A stretch of 64,000 nt of DNA from Saccharum officinarum (taxonomy: Eukaryota > Streptophyta > Magnoliopsida > Poales > Poaceae), in assembly GCA_020631735.1 (NCBI GenBank), contig CM036179.1:28573063-28637062 (forward strand). The letters run 5' to 3'. The notes beneath the pieces are model-generated. The model was not told the DNA's origin and made no database searches. It saw only the letters and a program-made list of their open reading frames with translations. Below are positions 12,095-23,610 of this stretch, one piece after another. The number at the start of each line of letters is the position of its first letter. Position 1 is the first letter of the stretch. The position numbers and the translations under genes are program-made.

Positions 12095-13094
12095 GGCAGT
12101 CGGAGACTATGGCTGCGGCAGGTGAGTTCTGTTCTCGACGAGAACCGATACGTACGAGCGTAACGGCAAGGCTAGGGCGGCAAGAACGGTAGCTGCGCGA
12201 TGGTCAGCTGCAGCGAGTGCAAATTGAAAGATGTTCAACATGGAAACTGAAATTAACAGGGCATCAAGATATATAAATTATGGAGTTGCTCACCCAAGAT
12301 ATATATGTGACAGGGATGACGACGAACCGGTACACGGCGGCAAGAGAAGGAGGAGAAAAATATAATTTGCTACACGAGAGATTTTCCAAACTAGGGACTC
12401 CTCTACGGTAGTTTTGGTGTGCTTTTACCCAAGGGATAGGTACGTATATATAGGGAGGAAAACTCTCCACCTCCATGTCAACTAGCGATATGGTGCTAAT
12501 TGACGTTGCACCATCCACCTTTACTAATAGGCCTAATTAATTATAAAAGCCCATTAGTAAATAAAGACATGGGCCTTTGGGCATGAGGAAATCTGAGATA
12601 TTTTATTATTTTCGGAATTAATTAATTTCATGGATAAAATAATTCTAGAAAAGTCCAGAATTGAATTTTAAGCCACGAAAAATACCTCGAAGGCTCCGAA
12701 AATTTAGGGAAAATTCTCAGAGATATTTTAGAATGAGACGAACCCAAATAAAGTATTTGGAGCTCATGAAAAGATTGATGAAGATATCAAGGAAAAAGAT
12801 TAAGCTCACGGAAATTAAAATTTTAAATCCAGAAAATACCAAAAAGTTTTCCGATGAGAAGCAAACGTCGTCCTACGGTAATTTAAAAATAAAAGCACTC
12901 ACCAACACCAAAGACAAGCATCACACAAACACCACATTATCAAATTAATATGAAAAAGTTTAAAACCAAAATTTTCTATATTTAAATTAGCAACAACTTA
13001 ACTTATCTAATAAATTTATTTAGATATTGAAATCATTTATTTTATTTAGTGTTTTTCATGCACAACCCAAAATAGAAAATTTTGGGGTGTGACA
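12095..13094 (-). repeat. LTR retrotransposon, 5' LTR start (partner of 6420-7419)
   Basis: Direct repeat of 6420-7419. On the minus strand it begins TGTCACACCCC at 13094. The flank resumes CACTA-1 sequence at about 13094, matching unit 2 position 30881. The very low divergence between the two repeats implies a recent insertion, which agrees with its absence from unit 2. Confidence 0.75.
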
Positions 13095-13971
13095 CATAGA
13101 AATAGAGATGTATATATTTGCCTATTGCTTCTACTGTGTTTAAGCTAGTGACATGATTATATATGTACTCATTTGATATGGATGAATGAGAGTATGATTA
13201 ATGTGCCCATTTGTGTATGGCATTCAATATTGTATTGGTTCTGAATGTGGTCGAGTTTTAAATATATTTGGATTTTTTTACCTATTTAACTGAGCCAGAT
13301 GGACTTTTTTTTACCTATTTAACTAAGACCGATGGACTGTCAGTTGCTAAATGTTTTTACTGTGATGAACTATCCATTGCTAAAACTTCTAACAAGCTGT
13401 CCGTTGCTAAAGCTAGGGCGATGGACAGTCCGTCGCTAAAGATGAAGGTCCGTCGCTGTATACATACAACGACGGCTTCAATAGCAACTGTTGGGGTCCG
13501 TCGCTATAACAATTAGCAACTGACTGTTCATTGTTGTACACCCCTTACAACAACTTCAAGTCAGTCGTTGTTTAAGGGTTGTGGTGTAGTGTAAATATGT
13601 TCAGTAATTCTGTTGTACCAATGTAAACATACAATGGTTGCATGAGTTATTGCTAATACAATAATAACCTTGTTGGATATTTGGTCAAGCAAGAATTATG
13701 ATTGCTAATGAACCAAGATCAACCAAATCGAGGCTATGACACCCTCACGACGATGTTCATAGTTCAATGTAATCCAATAACTGGTTGAACTCCATAAATG
13801 ATAATATAAATGTTTCTAATAATTAGGCTGTTGTGTTTCTATTGAAACTTTAGCATTAGAATGATACGTGCCTATGAATCCACCAGTGCCGGTAGATCTT
13901 AAGATTGATAAATTCATCATAAGCGCTTAATTTATTTAACTAATCAGTCGTCATTAGGCTAAGGCCATGTG

Positions 13972-13979
13972 TATATATA
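13972..13979 (+). promoter_or_regulatory. Putative TATA box of EXPA-c, unit 1
   Basis: TATATATA lies 157 bp upstream of the EXPA-c ATG and is conserved at 37261-37268. Spacing suggests a 5' leader of about 130 bases. The 13592-13971 sequence before it is AT-rich flank that also follows EXPA-a (1198-1560), so part of the promoter region derives from duplicated expansin 3' sequence. Confidence 0.5.
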
Positions 13980-14135
13980 CCTACCCACCAGACCATCGCA
14001 CAAATCATCACAACAAAATCAATCTAGCAGACACACGACACTAGTAGTAGAACAAATAAACCATTTCTAGCCGTCAGCATCACAGCTCTAGTTTTGTGCA
14101 GTTTCCAGTCATACAAACCCAAGCTAGCGATTGGT

Positions 14136-15276
14136 ATGGCTCCAGCTCGAGTTCTTGCAGTCCTGTCGCTCGCCGTCGCCTGCATGCTGACCATGGCCGC
14201 CGCTGATGACGCCACTACCAGCAGTCCGTCGTCTCCGGCGCCGACCGGATGGCTCAAGGCGAATGCCACGTTCTACGGCGGCGGCGATGCCTCTGACACC
14301 ATGGGTTATTTCTTATTTTGCCATGCAGCTAGCAAGGGAAAAAGAAGAGAGAAAACTGTATAACCTGATGTGTCCATACATCCTTATGTGTCGCGGGAGG
14401 TGCGTGTGGGTACGGGAACCTGTACTCGCAGGGCTACCGCACAAGAACGGCGGCGCTGAGCAACAGCCCTCTTCAACGATGGTGCCTCGTGCGGGCAGTG
14501 CTACAAGATTGCGTGTGACCGCAAGAGGGCCAACCCGATGTTTTGCAAACCTGGCGTCACGGTGACCGTCACGGCCACCAACTTCTGCCCGCCAAACTAC
14601 GAGCTTCCTGGCAACAACGGCAGCTGGTGCAACCCTCCTCGGCCGCACTTCGACATGGCGCAGCCAGCCTGGGAGAAGATCGGCGTCTACAGCGGCAGCA
14701 TCATCCCCGTCATGTACATAAGGTATATTTAATGAGTTTGCCGATTAAGGCCTCATTCAGTTATCCTGGAACGATTGCCTAGAACGATTCCCAACTTAAA
14801 TGGTTTACTAATTTGTATAACCTTGACCAGTTAGAATGGTTCCAAGTGCCGCCCATTCCACCCTAACCGAGCAAGGCCTAAGTGAATATTATATATCCTA
14901 CTCTTCTAACAAAAACATGATGCATGTAGTATTTTATCCTAGGTAAAAATGCTTGCTTTGCAGGGTTCCATGTGTGAAGCGTGGTGGGTTGCGGTTCACG
15001 ATCAACGGTCACAACTACTTCAATCTCGTGCTGGTGACCAATGTTGCAGGTGCTGGCTCCATCAGGTCAATGGATGTCAAGACCTCCAACTCCAATAGCT
15101 GGATACCAATGGCGCGCAACTGGGGTGCGAACTGACACTCTCTTGCATATCTTACAGGGTAGATGCTTTCGTTTAGAGTGACTGACACTAATGGACAAAC
15201 TATTGAATTCACAAACGTGGTGCCACAAGGATGGAAGTTTGGCCAAACATTTGCATCCAAGTTACAGTTCAAGTGA
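14136..15276 (+). pseudogene. Alpha-expansin pseudogene EXPA-c, unit 1 copy
   Basis: Three expansin exons are recognisable: 14136-14304, about 14397-14722 and 14964-15276. The N-terminus (MAPARVLAVLSLAVACMLTMAAADD) is a good signal peptide. There are four lesions. The intron 1 acceptor AG is GG at 14395-14396; an AG three bases later could substitute in frame. Exon 2 has one extra base in CTGAGCAACAGC near 14463, a frameshift. In exon 3 a Trp codon has become TGA (near 15135) and a Gln codon has become TAG (near 15162). A Gly-to-Arg change follows the YSQGY motif. Apart from these it matches the family. The two stop codons make it a pseudogene even if the indel were a sequencing error. Confidence 0.88.
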
Positions 15277-18200
15277 GACTGAGAGCTCCGTGCAGGATTT
15301 CCTGTGACTAATGACCTGCGGGAGTAGAATTTCAAGATAGTTTGAAGATGGGCTTGTCGGAGTATGATTTGAAGACAATCAATATGCATTCATGGAGTTG
15401 TACACTATGTGCATTATTACCTTTATATATAGATACTGATTATATTCTTAGCAGCTATGGCTTGTACATATTATAGTTTGGAATTGTGTATATTCTTTTT
15501 TAATTTAAAATTATGTTGTTCACACAAAGATGTTCCTACATTCTGTCAAGCTATCTATTCTGCTGGACTAATGTAAAGGAACCATGTGCATAGTTATACA
15601 CTAAATGCAATCATGATTGATATTCCAACACCAAAGAACTAGCAAATTATTGTTGGTCTTCACAACTCAGATTCCGGCATAATATAATTCTGAAAAAACT
15701 ATACACTAAGATAATTAATGTAAGCTTTTCACTATTCTAATGGCCATTTATAATTAGAAACGCTATTAAAGTGAAATAATATACTTCAACACCTGGGGCT
15801 TAGGAAATTGGTAATTGTTTGAGTGTATATGCTATCCATTTACTTGGCGATTTGAACACTTTCTTGTCACGTTGGCAAATTACAGATCGCTCTAGTTTTC
15901 TTGACAGCCAACCTCTAAGGAAATAATCCTTAAGGGCTAAAACCATTAAGGAAATGAATTTCCTTGTGCTCAATATGTACTTGGTAAAATTTGCTTGAGG
16001 GTTGGTTGCCAAGAATCATTTCCTTGGCAGGTTTTGGCTACCAAGGTAATTTAGCTCTATGGTAATGCAAGCAAGTTATGCACATATCTTACCAAGAAAC
16101 ACTACTATGAAATGTATGTTTAAAGATGAGTGAAACGACTTTTTAGAGGCACCTTCACCTCCCACATGTGGTCTGACTTAATCAAGAATTTTCACAGCCC
16201 GCCTTTGGAAATGAATAATAGAAAAAGACAAGCTGGTGAGCATGCTGAGCCTCTGGCGAACCTGCCGTCACAATTGCCATGGTAGCTCCCATGCAGCGCT
16301 GTCGTAGCCCCCGTCCACGCCGCAGTAGTTGGATCTAAGGTCTGGATGGCCGGATCCATGTGTCGGTAGAGGGGAGGTAGCATCTCGCGTATCGACAGAT
16401 TGTGTTCGGTGGGAGGAAGCCCACAATGTGGAGGATAGGAGGCGGCCTATGCACAAGCAGTAGTCGTGGGTGGAGGAGCTATAGTCATTGTGCGAGTTTG
16501 AGCACATGCCGGAGACACCATCATTGTTGCCCTGTGATGAGAGGAAGAGATAGTAAGAAAGAGAGGAGACAAGGGATGGCAGCATTGGAGGAGACGAGGA
16601 GTTGTTCATGATGTATAGCAGCATGGATCAACTCGATTCGGTTGCATCTGCCTCATTGAAGGCTAGATCTATTGTGCCACCACCAAGGTGGTGAGTGAAT
16701 GGGTACACTGCAAGTGTGGAAGAGGAATGGGTGGCCACAAGGGGTGGGACGGGTGTAGTGGCTAGGGTGGGGTGGGCATGAGTGGGTGGACGACGTGGCG
16801 ATGGAGCCGACATTGGCAATTGGAGGACCGAGGGGACAAGGGAGAGGTGGGAGGCGACCGCACATGCAAATGAGGGAGGTAGAGAGAAAGAGAGAGAGAA
16901 AGGTGGGAGGCCAGTTAGGGTTAAGTGTGTGATGGCTTGGTGCTGGATTTAATGGGTTGGGCTCCAGTTTACAGAGGCGTGCCTCTTATGGTTGTTGATA
17001 GGCAAAAAGGGATCCAAGAGTTGAAGATGGATTGAAAAACAACTATAAACAAGAAAAGGAACAAAATGGATGAAATTTAGAGCAATTTGGGCAAATTTGC
17101 AAACTTTCCTGAAAAACTGCCCTAGGCCAGTTTGGCAAACTGGCTCATGCCGGTTTCTAAAATCGGCCTAGGCCAGTTTTGGTAGACTCCGCTGCCATGT
17201 CCTGTACAAACCGGCCCAGACCAATATTCAAAACTGGCAAAGGCCAGTTTTATTAATTCGAGCCCAATTTTGTATTTTCCTTTAGAAACTTATCCAATCT
17301 CGTGGGAAACTCATAGATTTCATGTGGAATAAGCTTCCTAGCAGGATAGGAACACCCCCTCTATTTTCTATTTGTTTGAGAGGATCACAGCGATTGAGAG
17401 ATCCATATATTCAGTCAACAAAAATCAATCTAGCTTTACTTTTACCTTCTACCCTAATCTCTTCTAACCGCCTCGCTGTCGAGCACACATTGCTCGATGA
17501 GATTTGTCGGTGTTCTATGTGGCCTTGCTGATCCTAGGGAAACCCCACTTTGTGTCTCGCTAACGGGTCTTCCCAAGAGGCATTCGTAGGTTTTTCAAGC
17601 GAAGAACAAGTGTCAAATCAGCTTTGTCGACTTGCTAGTGGGCCTTGTTGTTTAGACTTTCCTCCACTGTGCATCTAGGTCGTGTGCGGCCTCTGGCGAT
17701 ATGGGCCCTACCTGTGTGTGACCCAAATCAGCATCAACACACTTTTTGGTACTCTGTTAGAGAAGAAGCAAACAGATCTGGTAAAATGGCTAATGACAAG
17801 AAGGGTGATCCTATAGATCCAAAGAACCAGGTAATATCATCAAGCCCTTTGGCCGATCAAATTCCTAAGGAGATTAGCAAGATGCTGGAGGGCGGGGCAA
17901 AGGCCCGAGCTGCTACCGATCTGGAGTGTGCCCTCGCATGCTTCGATATGGATATGCAAGGATTTATCAAGAAGATCCAAGATGTCAACTTCAATCCTCT
18001 TCCTACTACATCAACATCTAAGGCAAACAGATCAACCTCCCCCTAGATCTGGTGTGATGCACGACAAATTTGCTGCAATGATTACTAGCCAAGCTAAGCT
18101 TATTGAGATTAATATGCATGACCATATTTAGCAAGTTCATGGCTTGTTTTGATAAAAGGGAGGAGAAGAAATATGAAATTCTTGATTTTTTTCCCTCAAG

Positions 18201-19000
18201 ATACATCTGTTAGAGGATCAGCCCTGGCTGCTAGCCAACCTTAATATGGATATTGTTCGGCTGTTTCAAGGGACAGGCGAGCTATGCATCGACGAACCAG
18301 CCCTTGTCCTATTCAGTGACTCAAACTGATAGGACCAGTTTAGGGGGAAGGACGTTGGTACTACTTTACCATGGATACCTTAGCACAGCTGTCAATTTCT
18401 ACTACATGAGCCTATAGCAATTTAGCTGCACCGTATAACTCTTTTGATCATAATATGGTGTTGCCAAATCCTCTTATACCACCGTCTTATTAGAATTGTG
18501 TAAGAAAGGCTTGCTTTGAGTGCTTAGGCTAGGCTTGTAGTTGCTGTTAGGGTCACCTCTTATACTAACAAGATGCCTAACTTTATCATGCTTGAAGATT
18601 TTTAAATAGGCTATTCACGCATCCCTTTAGCCGTCCTAGATCCTTTCATTGTTTCCTAGAGCAGATTTAAGCAATTGATTGAGAAGACTTGCTGATGATA
18701 AGACGTGTATACATGTCTTTGTACATTATAGATGTGGGAGTAGCAGAAGTCTAACAATTTTTATGCATATTTCGAACTATTAAAGTAGGGTTTAACCTAT
18801 ATCGACTTGGGAAATTTTATTGACTGAATTGTTAATTAGATTTTATAAAATCATATATAATTTTTCTTGTGTGAGGCATAGCCACTACAAAAATCCTAAG
18901 TACCCCACCGTCTGTATGTCAGATGTCATATGTGTCATGATTAGAGAGCAAAATTACACCTACCTAAGTAAATCATATTTTTTTATTATATTAGGGGTTA
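15277..19000. other. Non-coding region downstream of EXPA-c (unit 1)
   Basis: Up to 16003 this is the duplicated EXPA-c 3' flank. Beyond that no gene is supportable. A GGCCAGTTTGGCAAACTGG-like phrase repeats between 17100 and 17250. The 17300-18130 stretch has short open frames, including 133 codons at 17645-18046 with no family I recognise; its mixed context suggests a decayed retroelement leader or gag region. A purine-rich AGAGAGAAAG run is near 16880. Confidence 0.4.
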
Positions 19001-19261
19001 AAGTGAAGGGCGTTACTAGCACCCAGACGTCCGGAGCCGCCCAAAATATCGGACGCCTTTGGTTCTTTGTGCGGGAGGCTGTACCGCACAGGAAAGAAGC
19101 CTGCACCACCTGTTTTCATGCGCCTCACCACGTCGACCCCACGCTGCTATTTCGCCTAACCATTGCGCCCGAACACAGGAACCCGTGGATCCCAATCACC
19201 TACCCCTGTCTGCACGACGACCCATGGTGGCACCCCCTGCAGCTGCAGTAGGTGGTTGTGA

Positions 19262-19735
19262 CAGGTGGGTCCCATTGCAACATGTGCAACACCCGATCTA
19301 CTTTTGCAACATCCAGATCAAACACTTGCAACATACATCCAGAACAGTTGAAACACTTACAATATATGTCTGAAACACTTGCAAAAGACTAGGAAAAACT
19401 TGAAAATATGTGTGTAGACATTGCAAACACATGCAAACATCCAGATGAAACACTTCCAACATACATATGAAAACACTTGAAACACTTGCATATATATATG
19501 CAACATCCAGATCTACTTTTGCAATATCCAAATGAAACACTTGCAACATACATCTAAAACAGATGAAACATTTGGAATATACACCCAAAACGTACGTGTA
19601 TAGCCATTGCAACATATATAACATCCCGGTCTACTTTGGCAACATCGATAAAAAAACATTGGCAACATACCTTTGAAACATCTGAAACACTTAAAACATA
19701 CGCTTGCAATATACGCTTTCAGCACAATATCACCA
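19262..19735. repeat. Degenerate CTTGCAACATA repeat array 1
   Basis: A loose array in which AAACACTTGCAACATAC-like units recur roughly every 20-40 bp, with variants such as GAAACACTTGAAACACTTGC. The array is flanked by GC-rich sequence with ACGTCCGGA-type ends near 19025 and a 13-base G run at 19964-19976. It appears to be the inside of a transposon-like unit that is repeated at 20106-21150. Confidence 0.7.
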
Positions 19736-20499
19736 TGCTGCTTGGATGAATGGAGACTCGTCGTCTCGCAGATCTTGATGTAGGCATGGAGTGGGGGGTG
19801 CAGCAGGTGGGTGGGGTGCATTGCCCGCGGTGAGCGACCCCCGCACTAGAGAACGTCGCGCGGGCGAGCGGGTGCGGTACCCGTGGCGCGGCGCCCTTGC
19901 GTTGGAGAAAAGGCCGCAAAGGACAGGGATTATTGGGTGTCATGGGCGGGGCGCGAGCATCGCGGGGGGGGGGGGGCATGAGCATCGCGGCCGTGGATGG
20001 GAGCGAGCGTTGTGGGCAGGGTGCGCAATGAGCAGAACGAGCGGCGTAGACTACGAAGCTATCATTTGGACGGTCGAACAACCTTAGGAGAACAATTCTA
20101 TAAAGTGGACGGTGACCCTAGCGCCCGGACATCCGGAAGCTAGCCCCGTCCGGACTCCTAGGCCTGCCCGGTTTGATGTGCGTGCTGCTACAACCTGCCT
20201 AATGCGCCTACTGCTACGCATGATGCTGCTGCACATGCCTGCATGCGCACAATTTTTGAGCGGGAAGTAGACACGCGTGGCCCCAGTCTCCAGTGATACA
20301 TGGTCACTGAAACATGGGAGCTGTAACCGGCCATTTTCGTGGACCTAGTTACAAGCACGAGATTTTCTAGTACTCTGCATGCGCCTACTACACGCGCCAC
20401 ACATGTGCCTGCCGCTGCTGACACACCTACGTATGCCATGCTGCTGCGCATGCACGTGATGACTGCCTCCGCCTGCGCTCGTTTTTCATGCCTGCTAAT

Positions 20500-20990
20500 G
20501 GAGAGACTTGCAACATGAAGCACTTGCTGCAACATACGTCTCAAATAGGTAAAACATACGCTTGTAACATATGTGTATAGCCACTACAACAGATGCAACA
20601 TCCAGATAAAACACTTGCAACGTACTTCTAAAATAGCTGAACCATTTGAAACATATACTTACAACATACGTGTATAGCTACTGCAACATATGCAACTTAC
20701 AGGTAGAACACTTACAACTTGCAACATGAACACACTTGTTGCAACATAAGACTAAAACAGATGAAACATTTGGAACATACTTTTACAACATATGTGTGAA
20801 ACATATGCAATATCTAGATAAAAATGCTTGCAAACATACGTCTGAAACAGACGAAACATTTTGAACAAACGCTTGTAACATTAATTCTTCTGAAACACTT
20901 GCAACATATGCAACATGTGTAAAATTCCTGGTCTACTTTTGTAACATTCATATGAAGCATTTACAACATACCTCTGAAACACTTGAAACA
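20500..20990. repeat. Degenerate CTTGCAACATA repeat array 2
   Basis: Same repeat family as 19262-19735, again following a GC-rich stretch that starts with GCGCCCGGACATCCGGA near 20120 and ending before GTCCGTCCGGACAG near 21120. The parallel layout suggests two tandem copies of one unclassified non-autonomous element. Confidence 0.7.
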
Positions 20991-21322
20991 CCTGAAAGCG
21001 GAGGTAGGGAGGCATGAGAGAGAGAGGGGAGTGGTGGCTGATATTTTGTAAGGAACGATGGCTGATATTTTCCAAGACACGCATGTGGACGGTACGTACA
21101 GGCGCGGGGGGTTGGAGTCCGTCCGTCCGGACAGACGTCCTCAGTCGTAAAGTGAATGGTGCACTAGTTTACAAAATCAGTGGGAGAACTACATATAAAT
21201 TTTGTTTAGGGTTTATCCTGATAAAAGTAGAATTGACTTTTTCCTTGATAGAGTATGAACGTAGTTTGACGAGGCTATCCCTTGGCATGACAAAGGTTGG
21301 TGGACGAAACATCTGCCACTTA

Positions 21323-21959
21323 GGGCCTGTTTGGTTAGAAGGGACTAGAGACTTGTGAGCCTATTTTAGTGGGTTTGTCCATAGTCCCCTTGGGGTGGGT
21401 ATTTGGGACTACTGGGCCAAGTTGACATTCCATGCCCCTCAATTATTGCTGGTCCCCACCCCTCCCCCTGCACAAGTCGTGCGCCCTGCTTTTCATTCGC
21501 GCCGAGCGTGCCTGCTCGTTCACCATCGTGGCTCTGCGTCTTCTGCCGCTGTCGAGCTTCGCAGCTGGACGCCGTGCCTTCCCACACCGGCCACCGCACC
21601 TCCCTTTGCGCTTGTCCGCGCTCCCTCTCATGCACGCACGTGCTCTGCTCGTGGCCGTGGGTCTGCATGCCGTCGCCGGGGCCTTCTCCGTCGAGATCGC
21701 CACCGTTTCTTCCTCGCTGTCCTCACAGCCATTTCCAGCGACCTCGTGGACGTCCAGTGACCCTCCCCGGCATCTTCCTTGGCCGGCTGGAGCTTCTCCT
21801 TTGGTGAGCACCTTCCCTGCCCTGCAGGTGTTCGACTAGGGGCGCTTAGGTGTTTGTTCAACTGCCTTAATGGTCTTTAGTCTATTTTAGTCCCCGGAAC
21901 CAAACAGGGTAAGGGACTATAATTTAGTCTCAGTTTTAGTTCTCAGTCCAACCAGGGCC
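21323..21959. mobile_element. PIF/Harbinger-like element (Castaway type) with GC-rich core
   Basis: A 637-bp element starting GGGCCTGTTTGGTTAGAAGG and ending with the inverse CCAACCAGGGCC. TTA flanks both sides (21320-21322 and 21960-21962), the PIF/Harbinger 3-bp duplication. The centre (about 21460-21840) is unusually GC-rich for a MITE and open in several frames, but no protein family is recognisable. It may carry a captured host fragment. Confidence 0.75.
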
Positions 21960-21962
21960 TTA

Positions 21963-22384
21963 GGAATGGCCGCCGCCTGTGAGGTGCGGCGCGGCGGCGA
22001 CGGCATCGTCCAATCAGGCCTTTGTTTCGTTCCGGTGCAGGTGCAGATCATCACTCATGCGTGCCTCTGACGAAACAAACAACATCCTGTCTTAGAAAAG
22101 GCGAAACCGCTCTTTATACTCTATTTGATCGACACCCGCGCCGCCGTGCGCGTCTGCAGTGGATTAGAAATGACCATAACGCGCATCTGCGGCGGCGTGC
22201 GTCTCTCTCCTGTGGATTGCACCTTAAGGCATGCATGATGGGGCTGCATAGCCATAGACATATGCATGTGCACGCTAGCCTAGCTTACCAGGCTTGCTTC
22301 GTTCGGCGCCCTTAATAGATTTAGCCAATATATATAATCCCAAGAGCCGCCAATCAACCGTGATTACGAAGGCTAATGGCTATG
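21963..22384. other. Upstream region of EXPA-a, unit 2
   Basis: No gene is seen. The stretch holds a GC-rich 5' part with GGCGGCG runs and a less GC-rich part leading to the EXPA-a promoter. Purine/pyrimidine patches such as CATGCATG and CATATGCATG occur near 22230-22270, but none can be assigned a regulator by eye. Confidence 0.3.
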
Positions 22385-22392
22385 TATATATA
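22385..22392 (+). promoter_or_regulatory. Putative TATA box of EXPA-a, unit 2
   Basis: TATATATA lies 181 bp before the ATG at 22566. A transcription start some 30 bp downstream would leave a leader of about 150 bases, which is normal for a grass gene. The leader has two more TA-rich runs near 22449 and 22459, so the assignment is tentative. Confidence 0.45.
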
Positions 22393-22565
22393 CAAGACCA
22401 ATCATCGCACCATCATCATCATCAAAACAAACTCTATATCCATACCCATATATATACCTATACACACCACCAAATTATTCAGGCAACTGCTTCTTCTCCT
22501 GCTTTCTGAGCTACGTACATATAGTCTCCTGCTTCTTCTCCAGTTCTCCTACGGTTCTTAGAGGT

Positions 22566-23610
22566 ATGGCTCCAGCTCGAGATTTCATACTCTTGCTGCT
22601 GGCAGCTGCCGGTTGGGCGTCGGCCATGGCCGCTAATGACGCCGTCCCCATCACCACGCCGTCGTCTCCGGCACCAACCGGGTGGCTGAAGGCGCATGCC
22701 ACCTTCTACGGAGGCGCTGATGCCTCGGACACCATGGGTAAGCTAGCTATCACGCTGCTCAAGAAGAACCATGCATGGGATAGCTTTCCTATATATATAT
22801 GCCATGAACATGATGCACATCTGTCATCGTCTGATATATGTGTATGGTGGCAGGCGGCGCGTGCGGGTACGGCAACCTCTACTCCCAGGGCTACGGCACG
22901 CGGACGGCGGCGTTGAGCACGCCGCTCTTCAACAATGGCGCCTCCTGTGGGCAGTGCTACAAGATCGCGTGCGACCGCAAGAGAGCCGACCCAAGGTTTT
23001 GCAAGCCTGGCGTCACGGTCACGGTCACCGCCACCAATTTCTGCCCGCCAAACTCCGCGCTGCCCGACGGCGGCTGGTGCAATCAGCAGCGCCCGCACTT
23101 CGACATGGCACAGCCGGCATTTGAGAAGATCGGCGTCTACAGCGGCGGCATCATCCCCGTCATGTACAAGAGGTATCTTTTATGTCATTTCCTACCTCTT
23201 GCTAGCTAGCCTCGATCTGTCATAAATAAAAAAAACAAAAAATTATTGGGATGTATTGCAATATCTTAATACTACAACTAAATTCTTGCTTGTATAGAGT
23301 TCCTTGCGTGAAGCGAGGTGGGGTGCGCTTCACCATCAATGGGCATGACTACTTCAATCTTGTGCTTGTGACCAACGTTGCGGCTGCCGGCTCCATCAAG
23401 TCCATGGAAGTCAAGACCTCCAATTCGAGTAACTGGTCTCCATTGGCACGCAACTGGGGTGCGAACTGGCACTCTCTTGCATATCTTACAGGGCAGATGC
23501 TCTCGTTTAGACTCACCGACACAGATGGGAAAACTATTGAATTCACAAACGTGGTGCCTCAAGGATGGAAGTTTGGCCAAACATTTGCATCCAAGTTGCA
23601 GTTCAAGTGA
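22566..23610 (+). CDS. EXPA: Alpha-expansin EXPA-a, unit 2 copy (complete)
   Basis: A complete alpha-expansin, predicted to act in the wall by loosening cellulose-matrix contacts. The exons are 22566-22737, 22854-23172 and 23298-23610 (172, 319 and 313 nt; 267 residues). Intron borders are GT..AG and the two split codons rejoin as Gly and Arg. Residues 1 to about 20 form a hydrophobic signal peptide ending WASA. The GH45-like barrel domain spans about 45-165, with GGACGYGN at 58-65, SCGQC at 88-92, NFCPPN at 119-124 and the HFD motif at 139-141. The CBM63-like domain is about 175-262, with Trp210, Trp217, Trp221 and Trp254. The start is the first in-frame ATG after the TATA box. [13 protein letters not shown] stretch (98-109) lies in the loop that varies among EXPA groups. 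No lesion is visible. Confidence 0.95.

Larger units (their letters stand above)
4312..13591. mobile_element. CACTA (En/Spm) element CACTA-1, unit 1 copy, with nested insertions
   Basis: The left end begins CACTACACCACAACCCTTAA, and the right end is its inverse with about 20 bp of near-perfect terminal repeat. It is flanked by the 3-bp duplication TAA (4309-4311 and 13592-13594). The EXPA-a flank at 1197-1205 shows the empty site. Subterminal arrays of a GTCCGTTGCTAAA-like motif occur at 4340-4530 and 13320-13560, as expected for transposase-binding repeats. No transposase frame is visible, so it is non-autonomous. Compared with the unit 2 copy it has lost about 1.7 kb at 4940/4941 and has gained a Tourist-like MITE and an LTR retrotransposon. 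Confidence 0.92.
1..16003 (+). repeat. Tandem segmental duplication, unit 1 (expansin cluster)
   Basis: This stretch aligns collinearly with 22612-39413. The first part matches with a constant offset of 22611; after the CACTA-1 element the offset is 23289. It holds EXPA-a, broken EXPA-b, CACTA-1 and broken EXPA-c. The unit begins before the window, because base 1 already lies inside EXPA-a exon 1. Alignment to unit 2 is lost just after 16003, where unit 2 enters an LTR. Unit-1-specific changes are a Tourist-like MITE (4599-4827), an LTR retrotransposon (6420-13094), a loss of about 1.7 kb at 4940/4941 and a loss of about 404 bp next to the retrotransposon. Confidence 0.9.

Noticed and set aside
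16100..17000. CACTACTATGAAATG start with nearby GAGGCA motifs, as a further CACTA element
   Set aside because: No matching inverted end or 3-bp duplication was found downstream.
17645..18046. 133-codon frame as a gene
   Set aside because: No recognisable family, no conserved copy in unit 2, and neighbouring decayed retroelement-like sequence.
19964..19976. Run of 13 G as a functional quadruplex
   Set aside because: A single homopolymer run, and the assembly has homopolymer length errors elsewhere. There is no context to support a function.
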